Shown here: piece by piece, positions 16,457-26,539 of the stretch
Numbering within the stretch: the first letter of the stretch is position 1
How the letters are laid out: every line of letters starts with the position of its first letter
DNA from: JAGVPT01 sp963843065
Lineage (GTDB): Bacteria > Bacteroidota > Ignavibacteria > UBA10030 > UBA8401
Direction: 5' to 3'
DNA length: 64,000 nucleotides
Assembly (NCBI GenBank): GCA_963843065.1
Contig: CAWJKX010000130.1
Location: 19,909-83,908 of the forward strand
Position numbers and translations under genes: made by a program
Notes under the pieces: generated by a model
What the model was told of the DNA's origin: nothing
Database searches by the model: none
What the model saw: only the letters and a program-made list of their open reading frames with translations

Positions 16457-17809
16457 TCATTTCATTATCTGCACGTTCACTGTGTCCGCAACTCCAAGCC
16501 GTTTCATTTTCGCGGCATGGTCTCTGATGATGCCAATCGTGGAGACATCGGAAATGAAAATTGAATTGCGCCCCTGCGGTTCCTGCGGCGGGTCGCCGGT
16601 GAACGGGTCCCCTTTCTTCCACATGAAGTCGGCGTTCTGCGACTTCCCTTCCCCTCCCCATCCCCAAAAATTCGACCCCGCAACCGGCGTACCTGCCCGA
16701 GCCGAATCATAGAGCATGGAAAAAACTATATTGTAGTACCGGTCTCGTGCGGTTGTCGGAGTTCCCTGTGCATAGGCGCCGGAGTCCCGACCCAGACCGA
16801 ATTCTTCCATCACCATCGGTTTATTCAACTCCCGCGCGTATTCGATGTGCTTCGCAATATAGGCGGTTGCTTTTTCGATCGACGGCGGAAGTGTCTCTTC
16901 AAATTTCTGCGGGTTGAACCATCCCCAGTTGAGAGGCCAGAGATGAATGGTGAGATAATCGATGTTCTTGGACCGGTGAGCGGTAAGGACACACTCTGCG
17001 GATTCCAGGCTTCCGGCAAGCCCTTCGTTGCCGGAACAGACCAAATGATTGGTATCGAGGGATTTTACGTAACCGGCCGATTCGTCGATCCATCTATAAT
17101 AGTATGGGAGAACGTTCGGCGCATCTTCGCCCCCGGTTCCCGGTCGAGGTTCGTTCGCCAATTGCCACGACATGATCGTCGGGTCGTCCGAATAATTTCT
17201 GCCGTTCACCGTGTTCCTGCGGGTCACAATGCTTTTTACGTAGGCACGGAAATATCCATTTGCTCTTTCATTCTGATAAAACGTGGCTGAAAAATTCATG
17301 AACTTTCCCCAGCCGTCGACCTCAGGGTCGAGTGCATGGGCGGTGTCGGCCCAGGCGACATACTCGGACATCCCTCCCGACCATTCCCAATAATTTGTCA
17401 GGTACAAAACTCCCTTCATGTTTCTTTTCGACATTTCGGCAAGAAGAAAATCCAACCCAGCGAGGAGCGAATCGTCTACGTCGCCCGGCTTGCGGAGTAT
17501 TGCAGGTTGTATGCCCCGTACTTTTTTGGATGCTTCCGAGCCTGCCAATATCCTGAGGTTATCCAGCCCGATCGCATGCAGCGAATCGAGCTCACGCTGC
17601 AAACGTGGCCTGTCTCCCGTCTCACCGGGAGATCCGATATAGCAGCCATACCAGAGATTGGTGCCGGCATAATAATACGGTTTGCCGTTATAGATGAAGT
17701 GCGTCCCTTTGACTCTCACAAAATCGTCTTGCTCTCCCTTAAAAAGAAAAGTGGAGCATGAGGAAAAAGCTGCTGCAAGGGAAAGCAAGAGAAATGTTCT
17801 ACGTACCAT
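16457..17809 (-). CDS. GH5 (subfamily 7-like) endo-beta-1,4-mannanase lipoprotein
   Basis: A 450-residue protein with a clear lipoprotein signal: 'LLLSLAAAFSSC', Cys18. The GH5 barrel occupies about 30-440. Family marks are 'YYYAGTNLWYGCYIG', 'LRILAGSE', the acid/base Glu220 in 'WQLANEPRPG', 'HLWPLNWGWF', and the nucleophile in 'PMVMEEFGLGRD' (Glu335/336). The pattern with 'GTNLWYG' and 'LTNYWEWSGG' is that of GH5_7 mannanases. It is the first gene of a minus-strand set with GH26 and GH28. Being lipid-anchored, it likely cuts mannan at the cell surface, complementing the secreted epimerase-GH26 protein. Beta-mannosidase activity is the less likely alternative. Confidence 0.9.
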   Translation of the reverse strand: MVRRTFLLLSLAAAFSSCSTFLFKGEQDDFVRVKGTHFIYNGKPYYYAGTNLWYGCYIGSPGETGDRPRLQRELDSLHAIGLDNLRILAGSEASKKVRGIQPAILRKPGDVDDSLLAGLDFLLAEMSKRNMKGVLYLTNYWEWSGGMSEYVAWADTAHALDPEVDGWGKFMNFSATFYQNERANGYFRAYVKSIVTRRNTVNGRNYSDDPTIMSWQLANEPRPGTGGEDAPNVLPYYYRWIDESAGYVKSLDTNHLVCSGNEGLAGSLESAECVLTAHRSKNIDYLTIHLWPLNWGWFNPQKFEETLPPSIEKATAYIAKHIEYARELNKPMVMEEFGLGRDSGAYAQGTPTTARDRYYNIVFSMLYDSARAGTPVAGSNFWGWGGEGKSQNADFMWKKGDPFTGDPPQEPQGRNSIFISDVSTIGIIRDHAAKMKRLGVADTVNVQIMK

Positions 17810-18243
17810 TCGCGTCTCTCAAAGACAAGTGGAAAATAGCGACGATAAAATCACTCTATAAGTAAGACACAAATTATGCCAACGATAGATAACCTGCAAC
17901 AAGTTTTTTGGCAAATGCCGAATCATTTAAGCTCTTTCCCATCAACACCATCTCACCACTCCTATAATATTGATAAAGATTATTATAGTGATAAACAGGA
18001 ATGATTTACGTACTTTTCATTTTGGGATTAATAAAGTCCACTAAGAACACGAAAAGACACGAAAGTTCAGATCCGCTTTGAAAGTGTCAATAATTACTCT
18101 TATGAAGAATTTGCCGCGCAACAACATGTAGAACTATGTTCTCTTAGTGTACTTCGAGATCTTTTGCAGAACTACCTTCTCTTGGTGTACTTAGTGAACG
18201 GAGCGGACAATTCAATAGATTGAACACAACGGTTGATTCATCT
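17810..18243. other. 434-base divergent intergenic region with CACGAAG-type repeat
   Basis: This separates the GH5 gene (minus) from the GT-C gene (plus). It must hold two promoters. At about 18,038-18,065 it carries 'AAGAACACGAAAAGACACGA', related to the repeat at 176-244, and at about 18,138-18,200 'CTCTTAGTGTACTT' and 'CTCTTGGTGTACTTAG' as a short direct repeat. An AT-rich stretch lies at about 17,965-18,000. I see no RNA gene or open reading frame I would trust. Confidence 0.5.
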
Positions 18244-19539
18244 ATGCGCAAATCTCTGCACGCGGTCTTCTTTTTTTCGGTCGTCTCGATTGCTGCCGGC
18301 ATTCTTTTTCTCCATCTTCCGACAGCGCACCCGGCGACGACATTTGGGATGGTGTTTGTCGCCGCTTCCATCCTGTATGCGGCTATGTCGTGGACGCTGT
18401 TTCGTGTGGAAATATCCAGAGCGGCTCTCTTTTCAATTATTGCCGTCGCTTTTGTAGTACGGTTAAGTTTTATTTCAAGCAGTCCCATCGGTTCGGAAGA
18501 TGCATACCGGTATATCTGGGACGGAAAGGTTCAAGCGAACGGAATTAATCCCTACCTCTACACCGCACTCGATGCGCGACTGAATTCTCTCCATTCCCCG
18601 CTGCTGCCGGCAGCGATGAACCACGCGGATCTAAAAACGATTTATTTTCCCCTGAGTCAATGGATTTTTTACTCCTGTTACCAATTGAGCGGCGAGACGC
18701 TATGGGGATACAAAGCAATACTGCTGCTTGCCGAAATTGGGTCGGTCGCTGCGCTTTCTTTTTTTCTCCTCATGCTCAACATACCACGGAAATTTATTTT
18801 GTTGTACGCGCTATGCCCTCTTCCTATCATAGAATTTGCCGTCGATGCACACCTTGATGCCGTCGGCCTGCCGTTGTTCCTCCTTTCGTTGTTGTTCTAT
18901 CTCAAGGAGAGAAAAATTCTCTCGTACATCCTTCTCGGGCTTTCAATGTCTATCAAACCCATTGGGTTGATTCTGCTTCCAGCAATGTTCTTCTTTGAGA
19001 AAGGATCGCGAAATAAACTGTATGCCCTGCTTATCCCGTTGACGACGGTCGGCGTTCAATTTCTTCCATACGTCTTTACATCAAATCCGTTTGAGACATT
19101 GTTTGCATTCACAAAAGATTGGAGTTTTAACGGTGCGGTGTTCGAAGCGATATATTTATATTTTCAAGATAATCAACTGTCGCGGCTTGTCTGCGCCGGG
19201 CTCCTGGGAGTCATCATTCTTATAATAAATTTCCGGCGTAAAGATTTTCTGGAAACGGTATATTTTTCCCTCCTTGCACTTATGCTTCTTTCGCCTGTCG
19301 TGCACCCCTGGTATGTCGCATGGGTAGCCGTTCTTCTGCCGGTCGTGCGGCGGTGGTCCGGGATCGCTCTTGCTGCTGGCGTGAGCCTGACAAGCTTTAC
19401 GGTAATGAATTACCGGTTGACCGGAAACTGGGAGCAATATCCAGTTGTCATGATGATAGAATATCTTCCGATGATTGTGTTACTGGCTATGGAATTGAGG
19501 GATTATTTTTTGAAGAAAGGAGAACCATTCGCGACGTGA
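18244..19539 (+). CDS. GT-C membrane glycosyltransferase (GT87/polyprenol-mannosyltransferase-like)
   Basis: About 431 residues with roughly eleven membrane helices. The ATG at 18,244 begins 'MRKSLHAVFFF'; a TTG at 18,220 would add eight residues and neither has a good ribosome-binding site. The first large loop has 'SEDAYRYIWDGKVQANGINPY', the usual acidic/substrate loop of bacterial polyprenyl-phosphate-dependent mannosyltransferase-like proteins, and 'LSPVVHPWYVAWV' lies near the end. Such proteins add sugars to lipid carriers, glycolipids or proteins on the outer face of the inner membrane. It stands alone, with PPK2 converging on it. The sugar is unknown. Confidence 0.75.
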   Translation: MRKSLHAVFFFSVVSIAAGILFLHLPTAHPATTFGMVFVAASILYAAMSWTLFRVEISRAALFSIIAVAFVVRLSFISSSPIGSEDAYRYIWDGKVQANGINPYLYTALDARLNSLHSPLLPAAMNHADLKTIYFPLSQWIFYSCYQLSGETLWGYKAILLLAEIGSVAALSFFLLMLNIPRKFILLYALCPLPIIEFAVDAHLDAVGLPLFLLSLLFYLKERKILSYILLGLSMSIKPIGLILLPAMFFFEKGSRNKLYALLIPLTTVGVQFLPYVFTSNPFETLFAFTKDWSFNGAVFEAIYLYFQDNQLSRLVCAGLLGVIILIINFRRKDFLETVYFSLLALMLLSPVVHPWYVAWVAVLLPVVRRWSGIALAAGVSLTSFTVMNYRLTGNWEQYPVVMMIEYLPMIVLLAMELRDYFLKKGEPFAT

Positions 19540-19559
19540 AGATGAAGTAAGAATATTTC

Positions 19560-19667
19560 TCGTTCCCAAACTCTCCCGCTGCCGCGGGACAAGCCGTTTG
19601 GGAACGTACCAACACTAAAGCGAAATTTTTCGCCATTGCCTTCTCAATCAGAGATTGGGAATGAGAA
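19560..19667. repeat. CGTTCCCAAA palindrome and related TTCTCAATC palindrome
   Basis: The gap between two converging genes contains 'CGTTCCCAAACTC' paired with 'GTTTGGGAACG' (19,560-19,607, with an inner 'CCGCTGCCGCGG') and a second hairpin 'TTCTCAATCAGAGATTGGGA' (from 19,641). Both belong to the family seen at 13,280-13,363. Their place between convergent genes suggests transcription termination, but the evidence is position and shape only. Confidence 0.65.
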
Positions 19668-19674
19668 TTAACGG

Positions 19675-20536
19675 CTATTCCTTCATTAATTTTTGCTTGC
19701 TCTCTTCCAACTGCTTCAGTTCGTTTCGGCTTAACGATGGGAATTGCAGTTTCAAACCTTCCAGCGTTCGCACAAGTACTTCGGAGATCACCAAACGCGC
19801 AAACCACTTTTTGTCGGCAGGGACAACATACCACGGTGCTTTCCCGGTACTCGTTTTTGAGATGACCTGCTCGTAGCACTCCTGGTATTGATCCCAAAAT
19901 CCTCTTTCTTTGATGTCCGCTTCGGAAAACTTCCAATTCTTTGATTTATCGTTGATCCGGTCAAGAAGCCGCTTTTTTTGTTCGTCTTTCGATATATGAA
20001 GGAAAATTTTTACAATAATGGTTCCGTTCTCGTACAAGTTACTTCTCAAAATCTTTTATTTGACGAAACCGTTGTTTCCAAATATCGGCGGTAATAAGCC
20101 CGTCGGGTATTTTTTGCGTTGTGATAAGGTCATGAACCCGTACAACGAGCAATTCTTCATAATACGACCTGTTGAATATCCCGAATTGGCCGCGCTGCGG
20201 CAGATTCTTGTGCGCCCGCCACAGATAGTCGTGGTTCAGCTCCTCTGCTGATGGCTGTTTGAAACTGTGCACTTCCGTTCCCTGCGGATTGAGGCCCGTC
20301 ATCACGTGCTTGATCACGCCGTCCTTCCCTGCTGTGTCCATTGCCTGAATAATTATGAGAACGCTGTATTTATCCTGTGCATAAAACTTGCCTTGCAGCT
20401 CCTGTATTTTCAGGATGTTCTTCAGCAGAATTTTTTCAGCTTCTTGTTTCGACCGTATGTTGCCGGCAGAATCGGTTTTGATCTTTGCAAGATGAAATTT
20501 TGACTTGCCGTCAACCGTGAATTCTTTGATATTCAT
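19675..20536 (-). CDS. PPK2-family polyphosphate kinase, one frame break
   Basis: Two minus-strand frames make one protein of about 287 residues. The first part (from ATG 20,536, with GGAGCACC upstream) has Walker A 'AMDTAGKDGVIKHVM', 'GLNPQGTEVHSFKQPS', 'WRAHKNLPQRGQFGIFNRSY' and ends at a stop next to 'IKDFEK'. The second frame picks up 'LYENGTIIVKIFLHISKDEQ', 'RINDKSKNWKFSEADIKER' and 'APWYVVPADKKWFARL', the expected rest of PPK2. The break is at about 20,036-20,046. PPK2 enzymes transfer phosphate between polyphosphate and nucleotides; which nucleotide cannot be said. It has no close partner here. Confidence 0.9.
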
Positions 20537-20776
20537 TGCAGGTGCTCCAATGGAGAAACTGAAATTAAGATCCGAACCGCCATACGAGTGTGTGTTTCAA
20601 GAAGCTCCCGCAGCATCATCCCTAACGGAGCGAAGGATCCACGACACTCAGGTCGCTTTCAATTTTAGATTTCCAATTTACGATTGTCGAATCAACTATC
20701 GTAGTAATTCCAGTCTTTCAAAATACATTGATCATTGTTGATTGTTCATTGAAGATCGCACTCCCGGCTCTTTCGG

Positions 20777-23217
20777 CTACCCTAATTCAGCTTCTACGGT
20801 ATGTTCCTTGCCGTCATTAAGGACGGGAATCACGTTTCCGCTGACCGGCTTTCCGTCCAGAGAAAGCTTCTTCACACCTTTGCTCACGTTCTTCGGATTG
20901 CTGACCGTGATGTTGTACGTGCTGTTTCTAAATTTGCGCACAACGCTGAATTTTTTCCATGAGGTCGGAATGCAAGGATCAATAATCAATCCGTCATAGT
21001 CCGGCCGAATACCCAGAATATACTGTGAAAGCGTGACAAACGACCACGCGACAGTCCCGGTCAACCAAGAATTTTTTCCCTCACCCGGCGTCGGAGCATC
21101 TCTTCCGGCAGTCATCTGACTGTAAACGTACGGTTCGGATCGATATATGTCGATTTGATCTTCTTTGGTGGGAGGGCAAATGCTCATGTAATATTCCATC
21201 GCCCGATCTCCGCGGCCGATGATGGTTTCAGCAATTTGTATCCAGGTATTATTATGCGTAAAGATACCGGCGTTCTCTTTGTATCCCGGCGGATACGAAC
21301 TGACTTCTCCCAGGTGCACATGATATTTTTGAAATGCAGGCTGCTGCAGAATGATGCCGTTCGGAGTGGCCAAATATTTTTGGACGCTGTCCAACGCTTT
21401 TTTGGCGTAACCGTTTTCCAAGCCAACTCCGCCTAGTACCACACCACCCCTGGCTTTCAATAAAAATCTTTCCCTCTTCATTTTCTGTCGAACCGAGTTT
21501 CTTGCTGTACGAATCGTAGGCGCGGAGAAACCACTCTCCGTCCCATCCGTGCCGGTAAATTGTCTCCCGCATTGCCGAGGAATTTTTCAGGTACCCTGCT
21601 GCCTGGTCCGGAAGATGAAGATGCTGAAGCAGCAGCGCCATCTCATCGCACGCATTGCAGAAGAGTCCAGCGATCATGACAGATTCTGCGACCTTGTCGT
21701 TCTCAATGTGCCCCGCCAGTTGAAAACTCTCTCCGGGAGTCGTCGAGAAACAATTGAGGTTCAGGCAGTCGTTCCAATCCGCGTGGCCGATGAGCGGCAG
21801 ACCGTGCGGACCCCGGTGTTCCAGCGTATACAGGAGCGAACGATGAAGATGGTCGAGCAATGTAGCCTTCGAATCGGGAACGTCGGCATAGACTGTCCGT
21901 TCGTTCAAGATCGTTTGATCGCCGGTCTCTTTTATGTATGCCACGACCGACAAGATGAGCCACAACGGATCGTCATTGAACCCACCGCCGATATCGGCAT
22001 TTCCCTTCTTCGTGAGCGGCTGATATTGATGGTAACATGTTCCATCTGAGAGCTGGGTGGCCGCTATGTCCAAAATCCGTTGGCGGGCTCTCGAAGGGAG
22101 CATGTGGACGAACCCGAGCACATCCTGGTTGCTGTCCCGATATCCCATGCCGCGCCCAATCCCCGATTCATAAAGCGAAGCTGAGCGGGACATGTTGAAC
22201 GTGACCATGCACTGGTATTGGTTCCACATATTCGCCATTCGATTCACAATTGCATCCGGCGTGTCCGCATGGTTACGTCGAAAGCAAATTGTCCCAGTAT
22301 TTTTTGTGAGCATCGAACGCAGCAAGCACAGCGGGTGAACTCGAAAATCTTGCCATTACTTTCTCGTACTCATCTTTTCGAATCTTGCCGCTGCTGAGAA
22401 ATTTTTTGTCGGGGGGATTTTCCGCGTATCCCAGGATGAAGTTTACTTTCTTCGTCTCGCCCGGCTTTATCTCAAGATCAATTTGATGAACGCCAATAGG
22501 AAGCCATCCGTATGCCGTACTGTTCTTGCAGCTTCCTGCCAGAACGGCTTGCGGCGCTTCCAGCCCGTGATGCACGCCGACGAATGCGTCGCGACTCGAG
22601 TCATAGCCGGAAACCGGTTCGCTCGATGCAAAGTACGCGTAATGATTTCTCCGCTCTCTGTATTCCGTCGTGTGAAAGATCGTTCCATTCTCAATTTCCA
22701 CCTGCCCCGTGGAATAGTTCCTTTGGAAATTCGTCATGTCATCGTTTGCTTCCCACAAGCACCATTCAATGTAGCTCCACAATCTGATCTTCTTCGTATG
22801 TTTTGAATGATTCGTCAACTGCAGATGCCAGACCTCATTCCGCGAATCCAGCGGCACAAAATACAACACAGAGGCTTCCAGATCATTCTTTACGCCGGTG
22901 ATTTTTGTATATCCCAAACCATGCCGGCATTCATAGCTATCAAGAGCGACGCGCATCGGCTTCCACATCGGATTCCAGGTCGAATCGCCGTCCTTTATAT
23001 AGATGTACCGGCCGTTGCCATCCATCGGGATATTATTGTAACGGTAGCGGGTCAACCGGCGCATTCTTGAATCCTGGTAGAAACAATACCCTCCCGCCGT
23101 GTTGGAAATAATCCCGTAAAAGTCCGACGTCCCAAGGTAATTTATCCATGGAAGGGGCGTATCGGGACGCGTGATGACGTATTCTTTTTCTTTATCGTCG
23201 AAATGTCCGTATTTCAT
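20777..23217 (-). CDS. GH94 disaccharide phosphorylase (cellobiose/cellodextrin phosphorylase-like), two frame breaks
   Basis: Three minus-strand frames together give a complete protein of about 810 residues, the usual GH94 length. Part one (from ATG 23,217, GAGGA upstream) begins 'MKYGHFDDKEKEYVITRPDT' and has 'TPLPWINYLGTSDFYGIIS'. It breaks near 22,270-22,285 after 'KYWDNLLST'. Part two has 'TPDAIVNRMANMWNQYQC', 'RSASLYESGIGRGMGYRDSN' and the general acid in 'GHADWNDCLNL'. It breaks at about 21,439, where an extra G turns 'ESQGWCVLGG' out of frame. Part three holds 'NTWIQIAETIIGRGDRAMEY', 'PYVYSQMTAGRDAPTPGEGK' and 'GIRPDYDGLIIDPCIP'. There is no signal peptide, so it acts in the cytoplasm, releasing a sugar 1-phosphate. 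Cellobiose phosphorylase is the likely assignment; other GH94 specificities remain possible. Confidence 0.9.
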
Positions 23218-23916
23218 GTAATTCCTCGGGTTTAGTCAATGTTTTTCTCTTGCTTGATAGAGTAGATTTCTAACGCGGGTCCAAAAGAAAGCCAAACAAA
23301 TAAAGGTCTCTTGATGGTCGGTTGAAAACTCTTCGTGGCGACTCGTTTATTATTCTGCCGGCGCTGAGAGGAAATTCCGTGATTGTTCACCGGAGGGATC
23401 ACAAAGAATCGATGCGATTCATAGAGCAGTTACCGACACATTGAAAGTAAGGTTTAATTTTTCAAAAGGCAATACAACCATAGTGAAGGTGTGTTAAAGT
23501 TTGGAAAGATGCAGGAAATCTATAGACTCATGCTACGCATCCTCCTTGACACACCCCCCGCTCACCTTCCACACAAGTTCGCGCTCAGAGGGGAATGGCA
23601 GTGGCAAGTCCCCTCTGTGCATAGCGCGTGCGATGGAGAGAGGGGATTTAGAGGTGTGCTATATGTGTGGTACAGGTACTTCCTTCATGAATTCTACTAA
23701 ACGAAAGGCAATCTGTAACACCCCCCTGATGAAGCGCGCATGACAGCAGCGCAAGCCCCATTAACTCCCGCCCCGAACCGGTTTTCAATGTCTTTGTTCT
23801 GCACTTCATCCTTCTCTTTTGTCAACTCGTCGGAATTTCCTCAGTTTTTCTAAACGCGTGCCCTATCTTGCACAATGAAATTACAATAGCAATCATACCA
23901 CATTTGGAGGAATGCC
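23218..23916. other. 699-base divergent intergenic region with degenerate dispersed repeat
   Basis: This separates GH94 (minus) from the TPR gene (plus). From about 23,485 to 23,740 there is an imperfect inverted structure. 'GTGAAGGTGTGTTAAAG' and 'ACACACCCCCCGCTCACC' face 'GAGGTGTGC' and 'AACACCCCCCTG', and 'CAGAGGGGAATGGCAG', 'CCCCTCT' and 'GAGAGAGGGGATTTAG' lie between. It looks like the 'CCCCTCT/GAGGGG' type of dispersed repeat. The promoter of the seven-gene operon should be in the last 150 bases. No trustworthy open reading frame is present. Confidence 0.5.
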
Positions 23917-24567
23917 ATGATTCAGAGAATGTTAACAGTTGTTATTCTCGCTTTTCTTTTTACGGGAATCTCACGGACTCAGGACAACGCAAAAGATCTT
24001 GAGGGAGTACTTGAACAAAAGCCGAATGACGTCGAAACGCTTATGAAGCTCGGAAAAATCTACCATGACCAGGGGGTTGCAGGAAACGACGATGCCGTTG
24101 AAAAAGGATTCACCTGCCTCGATAAAGTTCTTCAAATCGATCCCTCAAACGCCGTCGCGTTAGCCTACCGCGGAAGTCTCTGGACGCTTCGCGCCCGCAA
24201 TGCATGGTGGCCGTTCACAAAAATGAAGGACGTCGATAAAGGTATCGATGAAATGGACAAGGCCGTTGACCTGGCTCCGGACAATATTTCGGTGCGGCTC
24301 GTGCGGGGAATCAACAGCGTGCAGCTGCCGTCGATGTTCCATCGGCTCCCTATCGCCTTGAAGGATTTCGAATACTTGATGAATGACTCGAAGTTTGCCG
24401 GATTCAATCCGCACCTTCAATCAACTATTTATTGCTGGGCGGGAATTGCCTATAACGCCGACGGTCAAACTGCCAAAGCAAAAGAACTCCTGCAAAAAGC
24501 CGTATCGGCGGACCCGAATTCCGACACTTCACATAAAGCCGAAAATGAATTGAAGAAATCTTCATAA
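23917..24567 (+). CDS. Exported TPR-repeat protein
   Basis: A 216-residue protein with a signal peptide (residues 1-21) and tetratricopeptide-like repeats across most of the chain: 'VETLMKLGKIYHDQGV', 'CLDKVLQIDPSNAVALAYRG', 'DEMDKAVDLAPDNISVRLV' and 'AKELLQKAVSADPNSDTSHK'. GGAGG precedes the ATG. It is the first gene of a plus-strand operon, with the ABC ATPase gene starting 22 bases later. A periplasmic scaffold or adaptor for the transporter is the natural guess. No enzymatic motif is seen. Confidence 0.8.
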   Translation: MIQRMLTVVILAFLFTGISRTQDNAKDLEGVLEQKPNDVETLMKLGKIYHDQGVAGNDDAVEKGFTCLDKVLQIDPSNAVALAYRGSLWTLRARNAWWPFTKMKDVDKGIDEMDKAVDLAPDNISVRLVRGINSVQLPSMFHRLPIALKDFEYLMNDSKFAGFNPHLQSTIYCWAGIAYNADGQTAKAKELLQKAVSADPNSDTSHKAENELKKSS

Positions 24568-24589
24568 CCAAAATCCGGAGAGCATTACA

Positions 24590-25273
24590 ATGGATTCACT
24601 TGTTCGCGCATCCAGCCTTTCGAAAACATACACACTTGGCAAAACCAAAGTACTGGCACTTCAGAGTCTGACGCTGGGAATAGCGGAAGGGGAATTTACA
24701 TCCATTTCCGGACCGTCCGGAAGCGGGAAAACGACGCTCCTGAATATTATCGGGCTCCTTGATTCGCCGACGACAGGCCAGGTTTTCCTCGAAGGGTCGG
24801 AGGTCAAATACAATGGCTTGACGAACCTTCACCGCGTCCGTCTGGAGAAGCTGGGATTTATTTTTCAGACTTTTAATCTCATTCCAGTGCTGACGGCGTA
24901 CGAAAATGTTGAGTATCCCCTCCTCCTCACAAAGAAGTCGGCGTCGGCCCGGAAGGATCGTGTTGAACGGGCGTTGAAGGATGTAAAACTTTGGGAACAT
25001 CGCGATCATAAACCGAATGAACTTTCCGGCGGACAACGGCAGCGCGTGGCTATTGCACGCGCACTTGTCAACAGTCCCAAGATTGTCCTCGCCGACGAGC
25101 CGACGGCGAACATCGATTCGGCAACGGCGTCGGAAATACTCGACTTGATGCGGACACTCAACGAAGAAGAAAAGGTTACCTTTCTTTTCTCCACTCACGA
25201 CCCGCTTGTTTTGAAATACGCCAGAAGAGTGGTTAAGCTTCATGACGGAATGATAATCAACGGCCAGCAATAG
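24590..25273 (+). CDS. ABC transporter ATP-binding protein (LolD/MacB-type)
   Basis: A 227-residue ATPase. Walker A 'GPSGSGKTT' is at 41-49, the Q-loop 'FIFQTFNLIPVLTAYENVEY' follows, the signature 'LSGGQRQRVAIARAL' is near 144-158, Walker B 'IVLADEPTANID' comes next and the H-loop is 'FLFSTHDPLV'. The 'FQTFNLIPVLTAYENVEYPL' signature is that of the LolD/MacB/FtsE class, whose partners are FtsX-like permeases working on envelope lipoproteins, lipids or peptides. The permease gene begins 21 bases downstream. Transport direction and cargo are not visible. Confidence 0.95.
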   Translation: MDSLVRASSLSKTYTLGKTKVLALQSLTLGIAEGEFTSISGPSGSGKTTLLNIIGLLDSPTTGQVFLEGSEVKYNGLTNLHRVRLEKLGFIFQTFNLIPVLTAYENVEYPLLLTKKSASARKDRVERALKDVKLWEHRDHKPNELSGGQRQRVAIARALVNSPKIVLADEPTANIDSATASEILDLMRTLNEEEKVTFLFSTHDPLVLKYARRVVKLHDGMIINGQQ

Positions 25274-25293
25274 CACCCATAGGAGAACGACGT

Positions 25294-26521
25294 ATGTTTA
25301 AGTTTATCAAGCTCGCGACAAAAAATGTTTTCCGGAATCGGCGCAGGACGATCATCACCGGACTGGTGCTCGTCTTCGGGGCGACTGCTCTCATCCTTGC
25401 CGGCGGGTTCATTTCCTTTTCGTTCAGAGGTTTGAGCGAATCGACAATCCGCGGACAGCTGGGACATATCCAGCTTTATACAAGAGAAGCTTTGCAGCGT
25501 GAAGAAGAACGCCCGCTCGAACTGGGCATTGACAGCGTTGATGCTTTGAAGAAAAAGGTACATCGTTCTAGATCACGTCCGCTTTACCATGGCGCGGGTG
25601 GAGTTCATGGGATTGATTTCGAACGGTGATAAATCGGCTGCCTTTCTCGGCAGAGGAGTGGAACCGGAGAAGGAAACGAAGCTCGCCGGGTTTGCACTCG
25701 CTGTCGACACGGGAAAATTTCTTGGTGAAAATCCGGCGAATGCTCAGGAAAACGAAGTCGTCCTTGCAACGGGGTTGGCAAAATCCATGAAGGCAAAGAT
25801 CGGCGACTATCTTACATTGATGACGACCACATCGAAGGGGGCGTTGAATGCGATGGACGTTAAGGTCGCCGGCATCTATACCACCGGTATTCCGGAGTAT
25901 GATGAACGTGCGCTGATGGTGAGCCTTCAGACTGCGCAGCAGCTGCTGAACTCCCAAAAGGTCTCCAAGCTTGTTGTCGTGCTGGATGAAACTGACAAGA
26001 CCGAGGAAGTTGCATCAAAACTCGAGCAGCTTCTTCCAGGCATCAAGGCAAGACGCTGGTTTGAGATGGCGACATTCTACAACGCCGTCGTTCGCCTCTA
26101 CAATGCGATCTTTGGATTCCTCGGCGTTATCATTTTTGTTATTGTGGTGCTGAGCAGTTCAAATACCATGATGATGTCCATTTTTGAGCGGACAAGGGAA
26201 ATCGGGACCCAGCTTGCTGTCGGGACGTCCCCCCTTAGGCTGATGATCAACTTTCTTTATGAGGGCTTGATTGTTGGTGCGTGCGGGGGAGGCATCGGCC
26301 TCATCGTTGCATTCCTCTTTGCGACATTAATCAATGCGTCGGGGATACTCATGCCCGCTCCGCCGGGGAGTACAAGGGGATACCCTCTCATTGTCGATTT
26401 AGTTCCGTCTCTCTTCGTGGGTGTTTTCTTTCTTATTACTACGACAACGGTTATTGCAACAATTTTTCCAGCATACAAAGCATCACGCCTGAAAATTGTC
26501 GATGCACTCGGACATGTTTGA
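25294..26521 (+). CDS. FtsX/MacB-type ABC permease, one frame break
   Basis: About 408 residues after joining two frames. The first frame starts at ATG 25,294 ('MFKFIKLATKNVFRNRRRTI') and covers helix 1 and the start of the periplasmic core domain. It breaks at the AAAAA run at 25,553-25,558. Reading on in the +1 frame gives 'YIVLDHVRFTMARVEFMG' and the rest of the core domain ('GRGVEPEKE'). Three C-terminal helices and 'FERTREIGTQLAVGTSP' with 'EGLIVGACGGGIGLIVA' follow, the hallmark of the FtsX/LolE permease family. It pairs with the ATPase upstream. The start codon of the next gene lies 18 bases past the stop. Confidence 0.92.
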
Positions 26522-26539
26522 TTGAAAAAGGAGAAAAGA

